Assembly: GCA_963930655.1 (NCBI GenBank)
Contig: OZ005609.1
Location: forward strand, 19,231,001 to 19,295,000
Direction of reading: 5' to 3'
DNA: 64,000 nucleotides
Source: Myrica gale
Taxonomy: Eukaryota > Streptophyta > Magnoliopsida > Fagales > Myricaceae
The position numbers and the translations under genes were made by a program. This document shows positions 41,395 to 53,937 of the stretch, piece by piece (position 1 is the first letter of the stretch; every line of letters begins with the position of its first letter). The notes beneath the pieces were generated by a model, which saw only the letters and a list, made by a program, of their open reading frames with translations, ran no database searches and had not been told where the DNA came from.

Positions 41395-43270
41395 CCCAAA
41401 GCAGAAGCCTTTATTTCTCACATTCATGAAATGCAACGGATGAATTTTTTTTTTCCTTCTCTATTGACGAAATATAATGTAAATATAGGTGTTTATTTCC
41501 GATTAAAATTCTATGTGATAGTTTCTGAACCCCATTGAAAATCTATCAAGTCTAGATTAAAATAACCACAAACAAAGTCAATAAAATAATATGCCAAAAA
41601 ATAAGTCAGACATAAATAGTAAAAAGACGATAATTTTGTTGATAAAATAGAAAACTTTTAAAAGAGGAATAATGTCAGACTCTAACATCTTGATGTGATA
41701 TTTTGAATGATCCACTCGGACGAGAATTTGGACTTCCTTTGTCACGGAATAAAGTCAATAATCAACTATACACTAACAAGCTGCTTTATCTCCTCCCCTT
41801 TCTTAGCAACCAAACAAGAGGCTGCACAAATAATTGAAGGATTTTCCATTGTACAAGTGGCAAAACAGTAAGCAAAACTATAACGTTCTTCTTCTTAATA
41901 AAGAGAACAATTTTCGAGTATTACCTGCCTAGAACATCTCCTTTAGCTAAAGTCAAAAGCTTAGCTACTTTTTTGTTTTGTTTTTTCTGAGCACAAAAGC
42001 TTAGCTACTTGTTAGTTGTTAGTGCCTGGATAAGGGAGGGAAATATTCACTAATGGTTACAGTAAGCACACGGAGGTTTGTTCTTACTAACTTAGACCCC
42101 ATCATCTTAACCCATAAACGACCCCACTATATATCAAATGGGAGGGATTTCAGGAGATGTCTTTCCAAAATTAGTAACGAGAGTTCTTATAAGCACCATG
42201 TTCCCATTAGTAACGAGGGTAGATAAGTGCGGGATAACTTCTGGCGTTTGGTTAGGGATGGAGATCTTCAATTTGAAAGTGAAATTAAATGATTTAATTT
42301 AAAATAATTTATTTTTAAGTCATGGACTTGATGCGTCGGCTGTAAAATTTTAACTCATATCCACTCTTAGTGTTTGGCTCTTAAAATTTTAACCTAACAA
42401 AATAATTTAAAAATAATCTCTCTTCATTAAATTATATATTTTTATTAAAATAAACATAAAAAATTCAATATATATATACATGTCATGTTAATTACAAAGG
42501 AGCCTTCCAATATTTAAGAAAAAAAATACAGTGATATATTAATTGTTTCTTCGAATATTGCTACCCAACAAACTACACTTTCTTCGAGCAGCAATCTAAT
42601 AATGTTTGCTTTGGCGCAATTAAGCACTAGAAAATCATACAGAAAAAGAAAAAGAAAAAATATATAAATACGAAGTTCCTCAATAAATTCGTCACTATAC
42701 TATATATATTATCCACCAACTGCACTTACTTCAAGCAACAAACTAAATATTTGCATGGTTATAAAAAATTATTAGAATTATTAAAGTTTCACATTCTAAA
42801 GTAATGTGAGTTATTATAATCAAAGGCTTATAAATAAAATTTCTACATAATCTTATTATTACATAAAATAGTACACAAATCTACATAAAAGAGTACACAA
42901 ATCTACTTGGGTCTTCTCATAGTAGATATATGTCTATAGACCGAACTACGTAAATCTTGTGTCTTACTCCTCTCTTTCTTAATATAAATTATTATTGTCT
43001 CTTTTATTTTATTTTAACAATAATCAAGCACCCAACAACATCATTTGCACATATATATATAACCGGTAACCCACAATCAAGCTACTATCCTTCAAATACC
43101 AAATAAACAATTTCCTCTCTTTGAACTGAACCGTTCTACCAATGTAGTCAGAAATTGATATTTCAAACGACTTCTTATAATAATAGTTTAATATTTTTAC
43201 TAAAATATTTAATAAAAGTATATATAGAATATAAAACATGTATCATGAGGTTATTTTTTAATTTAAGCTC
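41395..43270. other. AT-rich intergenic, no recognisable gene
   Basis: No coding similarity was seen. Around 42240-42420 short AT-rich words (TTTAAAATAATTTA, TCTTAAAATTTTAAC) suggest a decayed MITE but no ends could be fixed. A small (TA)n tract lies at 43052-43061. Confidence 0.35.
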
Positions 43271-43279
43271 GAAAGTTTG

Positions 43280-43510
43280 TGTAACATACGCCCAAAAAAT
43301 TCATAATAAAAACATAATTTGTTGTTTTATATTTCAAATTCAAAAGATTGTCTTTAAATTCGAAATATTTTCTTCAAATTTGAAATTTCTTTTTAATTCT
43401 ATTGAAATCGTAGAACCCTTAAATTCGAAACCTTATTTAAATGTTAACATTTGAAAAGGAGACGGTTTAAAAATTTGAAACATTTGCATTTTGAAATTTA
43501 ACTCACGGAG
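43280..43510. repeat. Dispersed AT-rich repeat, inverted partner at 58680-58870
   Basis: The stretch around 43320-43500 (for example AACCTTATTTAAATGTTAA, GAAAAGGAGACGGTTTAAAA, TTTGCATTTTGAAATTTAA) is the reverse complement of 58685-58870. The two copies are about 15 kb apart in opposite orientation. Element class is unknown. Confidence 0.5.
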
Positions 43511-43888
43511 CGTGAGTCTTTAAATCTATACTCTGGTTTTAGTGTTTCCACAATTCTTTTAAGCCATCATTAGAAAAGAGAAGGGGTATCGTTCTTTCAA
43601 CAAGCTAAATCTCTTGAAGCAATTCAGGTATTCCGAATTTGACTTTCATTGGATTATTTTTTATAAGAAATCAAACTATAGGGTGTCTCTAATTATTTCA
43701 TGAATTTCAAGACATTTTTGATGAGTATTCTAGAGTAAAATCACTCAATCTTCGCCACCGTTTAAATTCACTATCAAATGAGATGGTTTTTCGTGCACTG
43801 CGTCTCACGTGCGTTTACTCCACCCAAATTGACGTATTTGCCCTCAATAAGTTTGAGATCTATCTTCCCCATCTCTCGCACGAACTCA

Positions 43889-44430
<542 letters not shown>

Positions 44431-44434
44431 TTCC

Positions 44435-44500
44435 AGCAGTACCATCCTTGTCCACAAATACCCCTGTCCCTTCGATGACCAGGTCTATCTCCATTTCCCT
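44435..44500 (-). pseudogene. Plastid-type GAPDH fragment, upstream piece
   Basis: The - strand frame reads REMEIDLVIEGTGVFVDKDG, the segment that normally precedes [19 protein letters not shown]. It is therefore colinear with the fragment at 44048-44204, from which it is separated only by the foldback element. Confidence 0.75.
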
Positions 44501-44612
44501 GCGCAGACCAGCACCATTTGTTATGGTAGTACATAAATCACCACGTGTTATGGTAGTACATACATCATATCTATTCTTTTGGAAGCGATAACACATAAAT
44601 AATGTGACAAAA

Positions 44613-44707
44613 ATGGTTGGTCTGCGCAGGGAAATGAAGATAGACCTGGTGCTGGAAAGCACATACAAGCAATGGTCAAGAAGGATCACTGCTCCTGGGA
44701 AAGGTGA
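44613..44707 (+). pseudogene. Second GAPDH fragment, inverted and internally deleted
   Basis: On the + strand, GTCTGCGCAGGGAAATGAAG and CTGCTCCTGGGAAAGGTGAT repeat parts of the two - strand GAPDH fragments. The EGTGVFVDKD segment between them is missing. With 44478-44519 it forms an inverted repeat. It breaks off near 44710. Confidence 0.65.
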
Positions 44708-44710
44708 TAA

Positions 44711-45021
44711 ATCCGAATTGCATGATATTTGTGTAACGACGAATTCAAAACTGTAATGAGGGATGTGACTGGTCCGTTGACTGAACGGTACGAGCTCCCA
44801 ACCCCCAAGTGACTGCTTTTTCGGTCACACGTGGCCCCACAGCTGTCCTGAACTCTGCCACACCTCAAAATACGAATTAAACCTCCATTACCAAACTTGT
44901 TGCTATCCTGCACCATGCTTCGTGCCATTCTTTTGGGAGATAATTAAAGTAGATGGCATGGCTATTCGAAGTGGAGACTACGATGGAGATTCGAGAAAGC
45001 TCCTGGCCAATATTTGGCAAC
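44711..45021. other. Unassigned sequence beside the gene-fragment mosaic
   Basis: GC content is moderate and several short open frames exist on both strands, but no protein family was recognised. It may be another captured fragment. The sequence continues beyond the inserted 3.5-kb element at 48546. Confidence 0.3.
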
Positions 45022-45639
45022 GTTGGTGTCACGCCCCGAACGCTAGCCCGAAGGGGGTTAATGACAGCCGCGAACATTCACTCAATGAATGTTCCAGCGT
45101 TTTCTCTTAATCTTGCAGCGGATATTTTTTTTTTATTATTACACAAAAACACCTACAACTGAGAGAGATGGGCCAAAGAGATTTACATAAACTTCAACTT
45201 ACACAATTGACTACAACGGCAATAGTGAAAGCATCCAAATTACATGTTATGTCTGCATGGCTGAAGTACAAGTCCTAAGAGATTCCAACAAAACCTTTAT
45301 ATGGACCTACTCATAACATATATGTAATACATCTTGAATCCTTACACATAACATAGACATTCACAGGATGCCTGATAAGCGTTCTTAGTACTTCCTATGA
45401 ACTCTTCAACTTCTGTTTCTGATAACCACGACTAAGATACTAGACATCAAAAACCTTGAACTCTACTAGTCCGAATAACCCATGACCACCACACAACGGA
45501 GGCTCATGACGACTCTTCACAATTACATCTAACCTTTAATGAAACAACAAAGAGAGATGAGGACGTTCCCATCGGTCCCTCTTCTAGATTTTCCCACCTG
45601 AATTGTTATCTGGAATGATACAATTTAAAACATCTGTGA

Positions 45640-45985
45640 GTCGAAAGACTCAGTAAGGAATTATAATTAAAACATGAGCTTGAAATCATGGTTTGGAAAT
45701 ATGAACTTGAAATCGTGAGTTTGAAACCATGAACTTGTTCTTTGAGCTCATAATCTTGAACTTGAAATCATACACTTGCTTTTAAACTTGAAATCATCAT
45801 GAACTCGATATCATAATGAACTTAAAATCATAAGCATGCACTTGACTTAAAATCATAAGCATGCGCTTAAACTTGAAATAATTACAAACTTGAACATAAT
45901 GTAATTCAAGTACAACTTGAAATATCATGAGCTTTAACTTGAAATAATCATAAACTTGAACTTTAAATATCATGTATACGTATGT
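45640..45985. repeat. Degenerate short-repeat array (AACTTGAAATCAT-like)
   Basis: About fifteen imperfect copies of a 12-20 bp unit (CTTGAAATCATGA, CTTGAAATAATCA, CTTAAAATCATAAGC) occur in succession inside the 3.5-kb TG...CA element. Confidence 0.6.
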
Positions 45986-48001
45986 AATTCATGCATGATC
46001 ATGAATCGTGATGCACGTGTATGCCTCATGATTGCATATGCACATGCACTTGCTCTTGAAAACATCTCTTATACTTATAAAGCTCTTTCTTTTGGAAAAT
46101 CTTTTCCATTCTTATCCTATGGGCTACTTGAGCTCCATTTACCCCTGGCATCAGGGTTGTGCGTTCCCGTTGGAACTGTCCCCTATTTCCCTTGGGGACC
46201 TTACATATGGTCAAGCTAGCACACCTTCTCGCATTCGTCCTTCAGTGGCTAGACATGACCCTTGGAGGTTCACACCTTCTTGCAAGCATCCTTCAGTGTG
46301 ATTGCACATACCTCCTGGACTACCCATCCTTCTTGCAAGCATCCTTCGGTATGGGTGTCCTAGGTGACACCCACCCTTCTCGTAAACGTCCTTCGGTATG
46401 GATGCACCTTCTTGACTTGGTACGGTACCGACCGACTTGGGTTCGTTAATTAACTTGTCATAAAACTTGCCATAAAGTAGCATAAAAATGGTACTTTCAT
46501 TTGCATAAAATTTCTCCTTCTTTCTTATGAGACAAATAAATGCAAATGCAATTGCTCATGACGTGCTCATGTCATGCTTGGTAATCAACTTATCATAAAA
46601 TGCTTCTAATGCTCTTGACAGTTCGTGCTTAATGACAAATATCTCATAAACCTTTCATGTTTTCATTTGCACAAAAACTTCTGTCATGCTTTCATACAAA
46701 TACGTATACGATGTCATGCTTGTTGAGAAATAACTTGTCATGCGTGGTTATAAACATGTTATGCTTATTCATAAAAACATGTTGTGTATCATTCCAGTTT
46801 TGTAAAGCGTAAGTTGCTACTTACTATTTTCACTTACAAACGTAAGCTCCTCTTACCTTCGCTTGCTTGAGTGTTGAACGTCACGTTACCTACAATTGGA
46901 TCATACCTTTGTTATTCATAGGTTACTAGACGTATAGAGTAATCAATACATTACAATCATCCAAGGTATGACTTAAAATCTTACCATGTCCTAGGCCTTC
47001 AATCTAGGATCCACTCAATATCAAGAGATAACTACAATGCATCAAAACACACTCTCTATTCCAGCTCTGAAATCTGCTTATGTAATTACCAGCCATCACA
47101 ACAATCTTTTCAACGTTCTAACTTCCAACAACCAAAACTCTAATCTCTTCATGACACAACCAACATCCAAGGCTAATTTAACATCTCATAACAACAACCA
47201 TTATTTCACATTCCTTCCACTTTTACAACTCCAACTCAAAGTTTATAACAAAACTATGATTCCATCTTCATCAAGCTATACTATTGCATTTGCCCATTTC
47301 TTTTGGGCTTTTATCAAACAAGTAGGGTGTATCATTTGTTCTCTTGAACATCTTTCAGATCTAACCATATATCAAACACTTAGGGCTTGGTGGTTCTCAA
47401 CAAGACTCATATGCATTACATCAACCAATAGATTCGGCCATACATGCTCAAAATAGATCTCAGCCCTCTTTTAGGCTTTTCATCAAACACCTAGGGTGCA
47501 GCAAGCAATCTTTCTATCTCTCGAACATATTTTCTTTTTCAGATCTAACCATAACTCTCCATGGTTTTGTGCACAAGCCTTACAACTTTCTAAAGCTCGT
47601 TAGATCTACATTTTCCTCAAAGAAAACACATGAATCTCAAAGAGAAAATCTAACAAGAGAAAATCTAACAACACAACCAACAACCATTCAAAAAGAAAAA
47701 GAGAACATAGGTGAAAATGGGTAAGGCTTGGCCGGCCATAACCACTCACCTCCTTCTCTCTCTCTCTCTCTTTCTCTTCTTCCTTTCTTCCTCTTCTTTT
47801 CTCCTTCTTCTTTCTTTCTTCTCTTCTTCGGTGGGAGCTAGGGCAAAATGACTTTTTGATTTGGGGGGGGGGGGCTGCTTATACGTAAAGGGGCTTGGGG
47901 GAAGGGAAAAGGCAAAACTACCCTTCCCCCATTTCTTTTCCCTTTTTCTCATGAATTCCACCTCACATATTTCAATCCGATAAAATTTCGGAATGTAGTT
48001 A

Positions 48002-48445
48002 TATGTGTCGACACCATCACTCAAGGTGTCGACACTATCAACACTTTTAGTTAGATGTGTCGACACCCTCACTCAAGGTGTCGACACTTCCAACACTTAG
48101 TCAAAGTGGGAAAAATGTAAACTCTCGGGTTTTAGTTAGATGTGTCGACACCATCACTCAAGGTGTCGACACTTCCAACACTTCGTCCAAATTCACTGGA
48201 GTTCCGAAAAAAATGCAAACTTTCGGGTTTTAGTTGGATGTGTCGACACCATCACTCAAGGTGTCGACACTTCCAACACTTAGTCAAAATCACTCTAGTT
48301 CCGGAAAAATATAAACATTCGGGTATCGGTCTAATGTGTCGACACTATGACCCAAGGTGTCGACACTTACAACACTTAGTCAAAATTCACTTTGGGCTCC
48401 AGAAAAAGGTAAACTTTCGGGTGTTAGTTTAATGTGTCGACACTT
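48002..48445. repeat. Array of paired GTGTCGACAC palindromes
   Basis: The 10-bp perfect palindrome GTGTCGACAC occurs at least nine times, mostly in pairs about 12 bp apart (ACCATCACTCAAG between them). Pairs are separated by 25-90 bp containing TTCCAACACTTAGTCAAA and AACTTTCGGGTTTTAGTT. The units form a diverged tandem array at the right end of the 3.5-kb TG...CA element. A bound protein or replication or methylation role is possible but unproven. Confidence 0.75.
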
Positions 48446-48550
48446 ACCTCAAAAATCACAAATTTAATCATACATACACTTGCAATAATACGTACTTAAG
48501 AGGTCATAAGCAATAACTTGACAGACCTAAAATCGGGGTCTCACAGTTGG

Positions 48551-49290
48551 TTAGCAAAACGGGAAAGCTCAGTTGAGTTTATCTTTCTACGGACTGTTCT
48601 TGGTCATACGTTAAACTTGTTGGAGGACCATATTTGCAAAGAATTGATCCTAGAAACAAAAGGCGGCAAAAGGGGGGTTCGGTTATTGTCATTAGCACTA
48701 TTGTCATGGGTTATTATGAGCAATGGTTAAGATTTAATCTTTACGATCCTACGGTTATATAGACTGTCACTTCATTAAAAAACAATTCATCCGTTTTCAG
48801 CCCAAATGAACCCGTTTTGTTGGATGACCCGAGTCATTTCACCCATCTTCTTCACAGTTCTACACATCTTCAGATCTGAGATAGCACCGTCCGTCGGTAC
48901 CTGCCCGCCCACTGTGCTTCTTCCCAGCTCGTCCTACTCAGCATTCGTCTTCGCGTCAATATCCTGGGGTATGCTTGTCGTTTGCGCTTGAAACTTCAAT
49001 TCTTGAAAGTTTATTTTCATTTCTTTGTCGTTATTTTCTGTCATTTTTCCCAAGTCACGCTCCTTCCCGTAGTCATCATTTTTAGAAGCTCCAAATCCAG
49101 TAAAAAGTGATGAAGCAAGTGGTGTCTATTCTACGCTCCTTTCCGTAGTCATTGAAGAGGGAAGAAAAGTGAGGTTCAGGCAAAAAAAAAAGTTAGCTTT
49201 GTTTTGTTTTTTGTTTTTTGTAATGTCTGGTTAGTGATTACTTTTCTTTTCATTTTCAATAGTATAGCTTAGCCAAAAAAAAGGGGGGGT
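48551..49290. other. Unassigned sequence between two elements
   Basis: It includes GGGTTCGGTTATTGT at about 48676, the same phrase as the left end of the foldback at 44210, and moderately GC-rich sequence at 48830-48990. A typical plant donor-like CTGGGGTATGC occurs near 48964. No protein family was recognised. Confidence 0.3.
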
Positions 49291-49694
49291 TAGCTTTAGA
49301 CGGTTAGAACATAAAGAGAGTTAATTCCTTTAAACTTTAAACTTTTCAAATTGATGAGAGTTAATTCCTAAACTAAATGCTGCAAACTGAAATGACATAA
49401 ACTGTTAGACTAAGATACTTCACCCAATTGCTACCAAAACTTAAGAGCCCAATTAGTCACAAGTCTGATTTCCACCTAAAAGTGTTACTACATAAAGAGA
49501 TGTCAAAATAGGTAACCATAAAAGAAAACTATCTCTCTTTATTTAGGTACTTTAGGAGGATATTTAAGATATTTTCTCTATTCTCGTGCATTATATTTTG
49601 ATAAGCTTCAATGTATCTGGCTGTTATCCAAATGTCTAACCTTCTCTTGTGTACGGTGATTTTTGCAGTGTACTTCTAAGCATACTTAGAGAAT

Positions 49695-51543
49695 ATGGCT
49701 GAAATAGAAGGGATCAATCCCAATATCACTAAACGAGGGTCTAGTAGTACTTCTAACCCGGAAGGTGAGTTGGTTGTTCTTTATTTGACCAGCTTGAATG
49801 GTATGAAGACTTGTTTAATCATTTGTTTAGTTTGTTCGTGTAGATGATATGGTACAAGCAGACAACGAGAAGATAGTAGATGTTTGGAGCTTAGAGTGGA
49901 AGGACGTTGAGCATACGTACGATTGGTACAATCGGTATGCAACAATCAAAGGTTTTAGTATTCGTAAACAACCGGCTTCAAGCATAGAGAACATGGGTAT
50001 TGGACAACCAGAGTTTTTGTTTGTAGTAAAGAAGGGATGAAAAAAGAAAAGGATTTGCTTGTGCCGGTGAAGCGGGAGCGACGAAATACAAGATGTGGGT
50101 GCCTAGCAAGTTGTACTTTTCAACGGCAATCTAATGGAAAGTATTTCATCTTCGAATGGTATCCGCAACATAATCATGGGTTGGCGACACCTTCGAAAGT
50201 TCACATGCTCCGTTCTCAAAGACACATGAGCGAGTTGCAATGTGCAGAGGCTATATCTTCAGATAGAGCAGGCATTCGCCCTAAATTGGCCCACGACTTG
50301 ATGGCGGCGCAAGCTGGGGGTAGACAACATGTGAGCTTCACTCATCAGGACTATAAAAATTATCTAAACGGTATAAGAACTAAGACAATGGAGGTTGGTG
50401 TAGCCGGTGTTCTTGTTAATTAGTTTGGTGATCAACTGAAGAAAGATTCAGAGTTCTTCTTTCGGGTCATGATGGATAAAGATGAACACATTACTAACAT
50501 CTTCTGGTCTGACCATTCCATGCAAAACGACTATGCCATATTCGGGGACTTCGTGTCATTTGACACCACATACAGGACGAACAACGAGCACAGGTAATCT
50601 GGACATTTAATTTAATTTTACACCACATATTATTTGGTTGTGATTTATATTTTGATAGATTAGTAGTTAGTGTTTTTTTATTAGGTTTTACATTATTATT
50701 TTTCACATTAATAGGCCATTGGGAGCATTCCTAGGGGTGAATCATCATAGACAATCGATCGTGTTTGGGGCATGCTTATTGTTCATCAGCAAAGCGCTAT
50801 GTGATCAAGACGGAGAATGGGTTTCACCAGTGTAGTTGTAAACAGTTCAACTTTGTGGGTGTCATCTGCAGTCACATTATATGGGTGCTGAAACAGAAGG
50901 GAGAGTTGTGTATTCCTGATGGATATATTCTGGCCAGGTGGAGAAAAGATGTGAGACAGTCAGTTGCGCCGATCCCCAAGTCACATGCTACGGTTGATCC
51001 GACGTTGGTAAATGTGATAAACCGTAGGAGATATATAAACCAGTACGCTTCAACTATTCAACGCTATGGGGATAGAAAAAAATCTTGGCCAATCTTTGAG
51101 CGTAACCACGCTGCACTAGAAGATCTTCTTGCTCAGTTGTCGTTGGATGATGATGAAGAAGATTGTTCTGCCCCTGTTAGTGTGTGTTCTAGAGTGGATG
51201 TTGTTACGGGGATTGTTGCAAAAGGTTTTAAGACGCGGGAGCCAAAGCATAAAGGGAATAAGCGATTAAAGAGAGGACTTGAGCAAAGAAGTTCACGTGG
51301 TCGTGGCCGTGGAGTTGGTCGTGCTTGGTCACAACCAGTGTCTCGTCGTTTGCAACTAGTTGATGAATTGGAGGTATAATCTATAATTTGATACTTAGAG
51401 TTGAATTTAAATTTACTATTACCGTAAGTTGAAATTTTTGTATTCCTCATTCGTAGGCATCCAACGAGGAAGAGGACGAGGAGGACTATGACAGGGAGGA
51501 TGAATTGTTAAGTGGACGATTTAGAAGCCTTGACGAGTTCTAG
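49695..51543 (+). pseudogene. FAR1-related (FRS) MULE transposase, broken
   Basis: Exons 49695-49764, 49844-50593, 50715-51373 and 51457-51543 have good splice sites. The N-terminus is MAEIEGINPN. The FAR1 DNA-binding domain lies around EHTYDWYNRYATIKGFSIRK to FIFEWYPQHNHGLATPSK. The start of the MULE transposase core is ITNIFWSDHSMQNDYAIFGD, then VSFDTTYRTNNEHRPLGAFLG. The SWIM zinc finger is CSC...CSH in HQCSCKQFNFVGVICSH. The C-terminus is acidic and Arg/Gly-rich. Lesions: a frameshift near 50037, an in-frame TAG at 50421-50423, and a deletion near 50785 that removes the rest of the transposase core and changes frame. FAR1/FHY3 themselves are domesticated light-signalling factors; the flanking inverted repeats favour a transposon copy here. 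Confidence 0.85.
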
Positions 51544-52672
51544 AGCTCCTTCCTTGAGCTAAACTTTGTTGCACAACTTGTATTATGTGCATTTGTGATG
51601 CTTTTATCCTCGAGCTACTCTTACTTGGAGTTGCAATAACTTTGCTTGTAAGATTTAAATATAACTTAAGTTGTGGTTGTGTTGTTGTAATTTCTATCTT
51701 TGATAGTTTCTTTTGTTATTGTAGCAAGACCCTCTTTTTAAATCATGTTTGGTTATTGTAGCAAGACATTAATCTCGTTTTGTAACCTGTTCGGAAAAGT
51801 CAAGAACATGATCTTAGAAAATGCCAATGTATTACGTAATGGGTATTACAAATTACAAATATACAAAAGGTACCAACACCACCTCTGCAACTTAGATAAC
51901 TCATTACATCTTTACATGTCTATCAGAAAGCTATTGGAAGCCCTTTCAACATGACTGCAATTATTAAAAAAAATTACATTTATGAATGCATTACAGATAT
52001 TTGAAAGGAAACTTGTATAGCTGTAAAGCTTTAGTAAGCTTTTGCACACTTCCATTGCTTCCCCTCTTTTATGTGGTAATGAGCAATCATCTCCTGGTAA
52101 GCGCATTCATCTTTTTTTGGTAAACGGAAGAAACAGGATACACTTGCTGTGAATATACATTTAATGTGAATGTGCTTCAAAAGGTATTGAATTTCCATGA
52201 AATCATCAGTGCAGATCATGAGGCTTTAGCAAAATGCAGATCTTAAATGTAAGAGCTGAATTCAATCCCAAAACTAAGAGGATGGCATTCAAGATTTCTC
52301 AAGTTTAGCTGCAAAATGGGAAAAAATGAATGTAAGCATGTATGCAAACTATAATCATATAAAGCCTTCATATCAGATATTGAGATACAGTACAAAGCCT
52401 TCTAATCCCATATTGAGACCTATACTGTTATATTCTAATGATAAAAACAGAGCTAACTTAGCAATATTCTAATGATAAAACCTGCGTGAATAAGATATGT
52501 AGCTCTTTACTTGGCGTACAGTGCTTTGATTGATCCTTTGAAGTCAAATTCTGCACGTATTTTCATAATCTGTGGATTACTCAATTCATGTACAACATAT
52601 TCCTCGTGCAAGTAATACTAGCAACTATATCTCTGGACCACTAACCATTCTGCTGGCAAAAACCAACAGGCA
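51544..52672. other. MULE interior, no recognisable gene
   Basis: AT-rich sequence between the FRS-like gene and the solo LTR. Short open frames have no recognisable content. Confidence 0.35.
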
Positions 52673-52677
52673 CACTA

Positions 52678-53932
52678 TGTTAGTCCTAGTTTCAGGATTA
52701 AGGCAACCCAAGAGGGGGGGTGAATTGGTTTTCTAAACTTTTCGGTTAAAACCCCCAAAGTTGTGTTTGCAAGTAAATACTACTTTAGCACAAGTATATA
52801 ATATGCGAAACTGTAAATAAGTGCTAGAGTAAGGAGTAGGGATAAGAGAAGCAAACACTCGATTTTTAGGTGGTTCGGCAAACCCGCCTACATCCACCCC
52901 TCAAGCTCCTTCACCGAGCCTTGAGGTTTTCCACTATCTTTAACCAATAGCTTTACACACTAGCTTCCGGGTGCTAGTGAACCGTACAAGTGTTTTCCCG
53001 GGATCAACACTCAAACCCACCCAAGTGGTTTTTCGGGCTCACCACTCACAGCCTAACCAAGCTTGAGATATACCCTCTCTAAGCTTCTTCTTTAGTGAAC
53101 AACTTCACTAAAGGAAACACCTCTTTTGGATAGGTAGATGGAAGAACAAAAACTCTCTTGATAGAGTAGATATGAAAATGGAAAACTCTATCTCTTCATT
53201 CACATAAAGACAAGGATATGAAAGTGTGTTTTGTGTGAATGCTATGAGAAATATAGAATCGGAAAGTTTAGAATATTTCTCAAACTATAGAAATGATATG
53301 TGGTCGTTGGTTCTTTATTTTAGACGTTTTGGATGTGTATTTATAGGCCACATATGAAAACTAGCCGTTTATAGCCGTTGGGGCTCGATTTGACAATTTT
53401 ACCGTTGTACCGGTCGACCGCTTCATGTACCGGTCGACCGGTTCAAGTAGCCGTTGCCCAACGGTCATAATTTTGAATGCTGTCAATGATCGACCGCTTC
53501 ATGTAGAGGTCGACCGCTACAAAAAGTTCATCGACCGCTTCATTTAAAAACATGTTTTTGACCACTTTTAAACACCCAATTTTAAAGACTTAATTCCCAT
53601 AAGTATATGAAGGGTTTAGGAATATATTTGGGGTGTTTTGAAACCTTTAAAAACATTTTAATCTTTCAAACAAAAGGTAAAACGGTTTATGCACGTTTTG
53701 AAAGATATGCAAGTGCGTGATTCAAATCCTTGTCAAATGTGAAATAAAGAGTTACAAGGATTATACCCTAAGGTTTTGAATCTTCACTTTAAGCACTTTG
53801 CATCTTCTTGTTCTTCTTTCTTCAAGTCTTTGGCTCTTTTATCAAGTCGTCTTTGTCTTTGAAGATGTCCACTTTATAAACTTATTCATTTCTTGAAATC
53901 ATCAAAACCTTGATTGTGCACAAAAGCCAACA
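52678..53932. mobile_element. Solo LTR (1255 bp) with 5-bp target duplication
   Basis: It begins TGTTAGTCC and ends AGCCAACA, giving inverted tips TGTT/AACA, and is flanked by CACTA on both sides (52673-52677 and 53933-53937). The internal phrase CCAAGAGGGGGGGTGAATTGG is common in plant LTR-retrotransposon LTRs, probably of the Copia type. Palindromic CGGTCGACCG words are repeated at about 53410-53445. No internal retrotransposon sequence adjoins it, so it is a product of LTR-LTR recombination. Confidence 0.8.
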
Positions 53933-53937
53933 CACTA

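Larger units (their letters stand above)
45027..48545. mobile_element. TG...CA element (3519 bp) with 5-bp duplication; large solo LTR or non-coding LTR element
   Basis: It begins TGTCACGCCCCGAA and ends ATCGGGGTCTCACA, an imperfect 14-bp inverted terminus with TG and CA at the tips. It is flanked by GTTGG on both sides (45022-45026 and 48546-48550). No gag, protease, integrase, RT or RNase H was seen. The interior has degenerate repeats of AACTTGAAATCAT (45640-45985), four copies of a CTTCTTGCAAGCATCCTTC-like unit (46225-46420), a CT-rich region, and a palindrome array near the right end. This is consistent with a long solo LTR or a stripped LTR derivative. Confidence 0.6.

Noticed and set aside
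48002..48445. CRISPR array
   Set aside because: Repeats are short palindromes with related, not unique, spacers inside a plant transposable element. There are no cas genes and the genome is eukaryotic.
52673..53937. The flanking CACTA words read as CACTA-transposon termini
   Set aside because: They are both in direct orientation and lie outside TG...CA tips, so they are the 5-bp target duplication of a solo LTR. No CACTA-type inverted ends follow.
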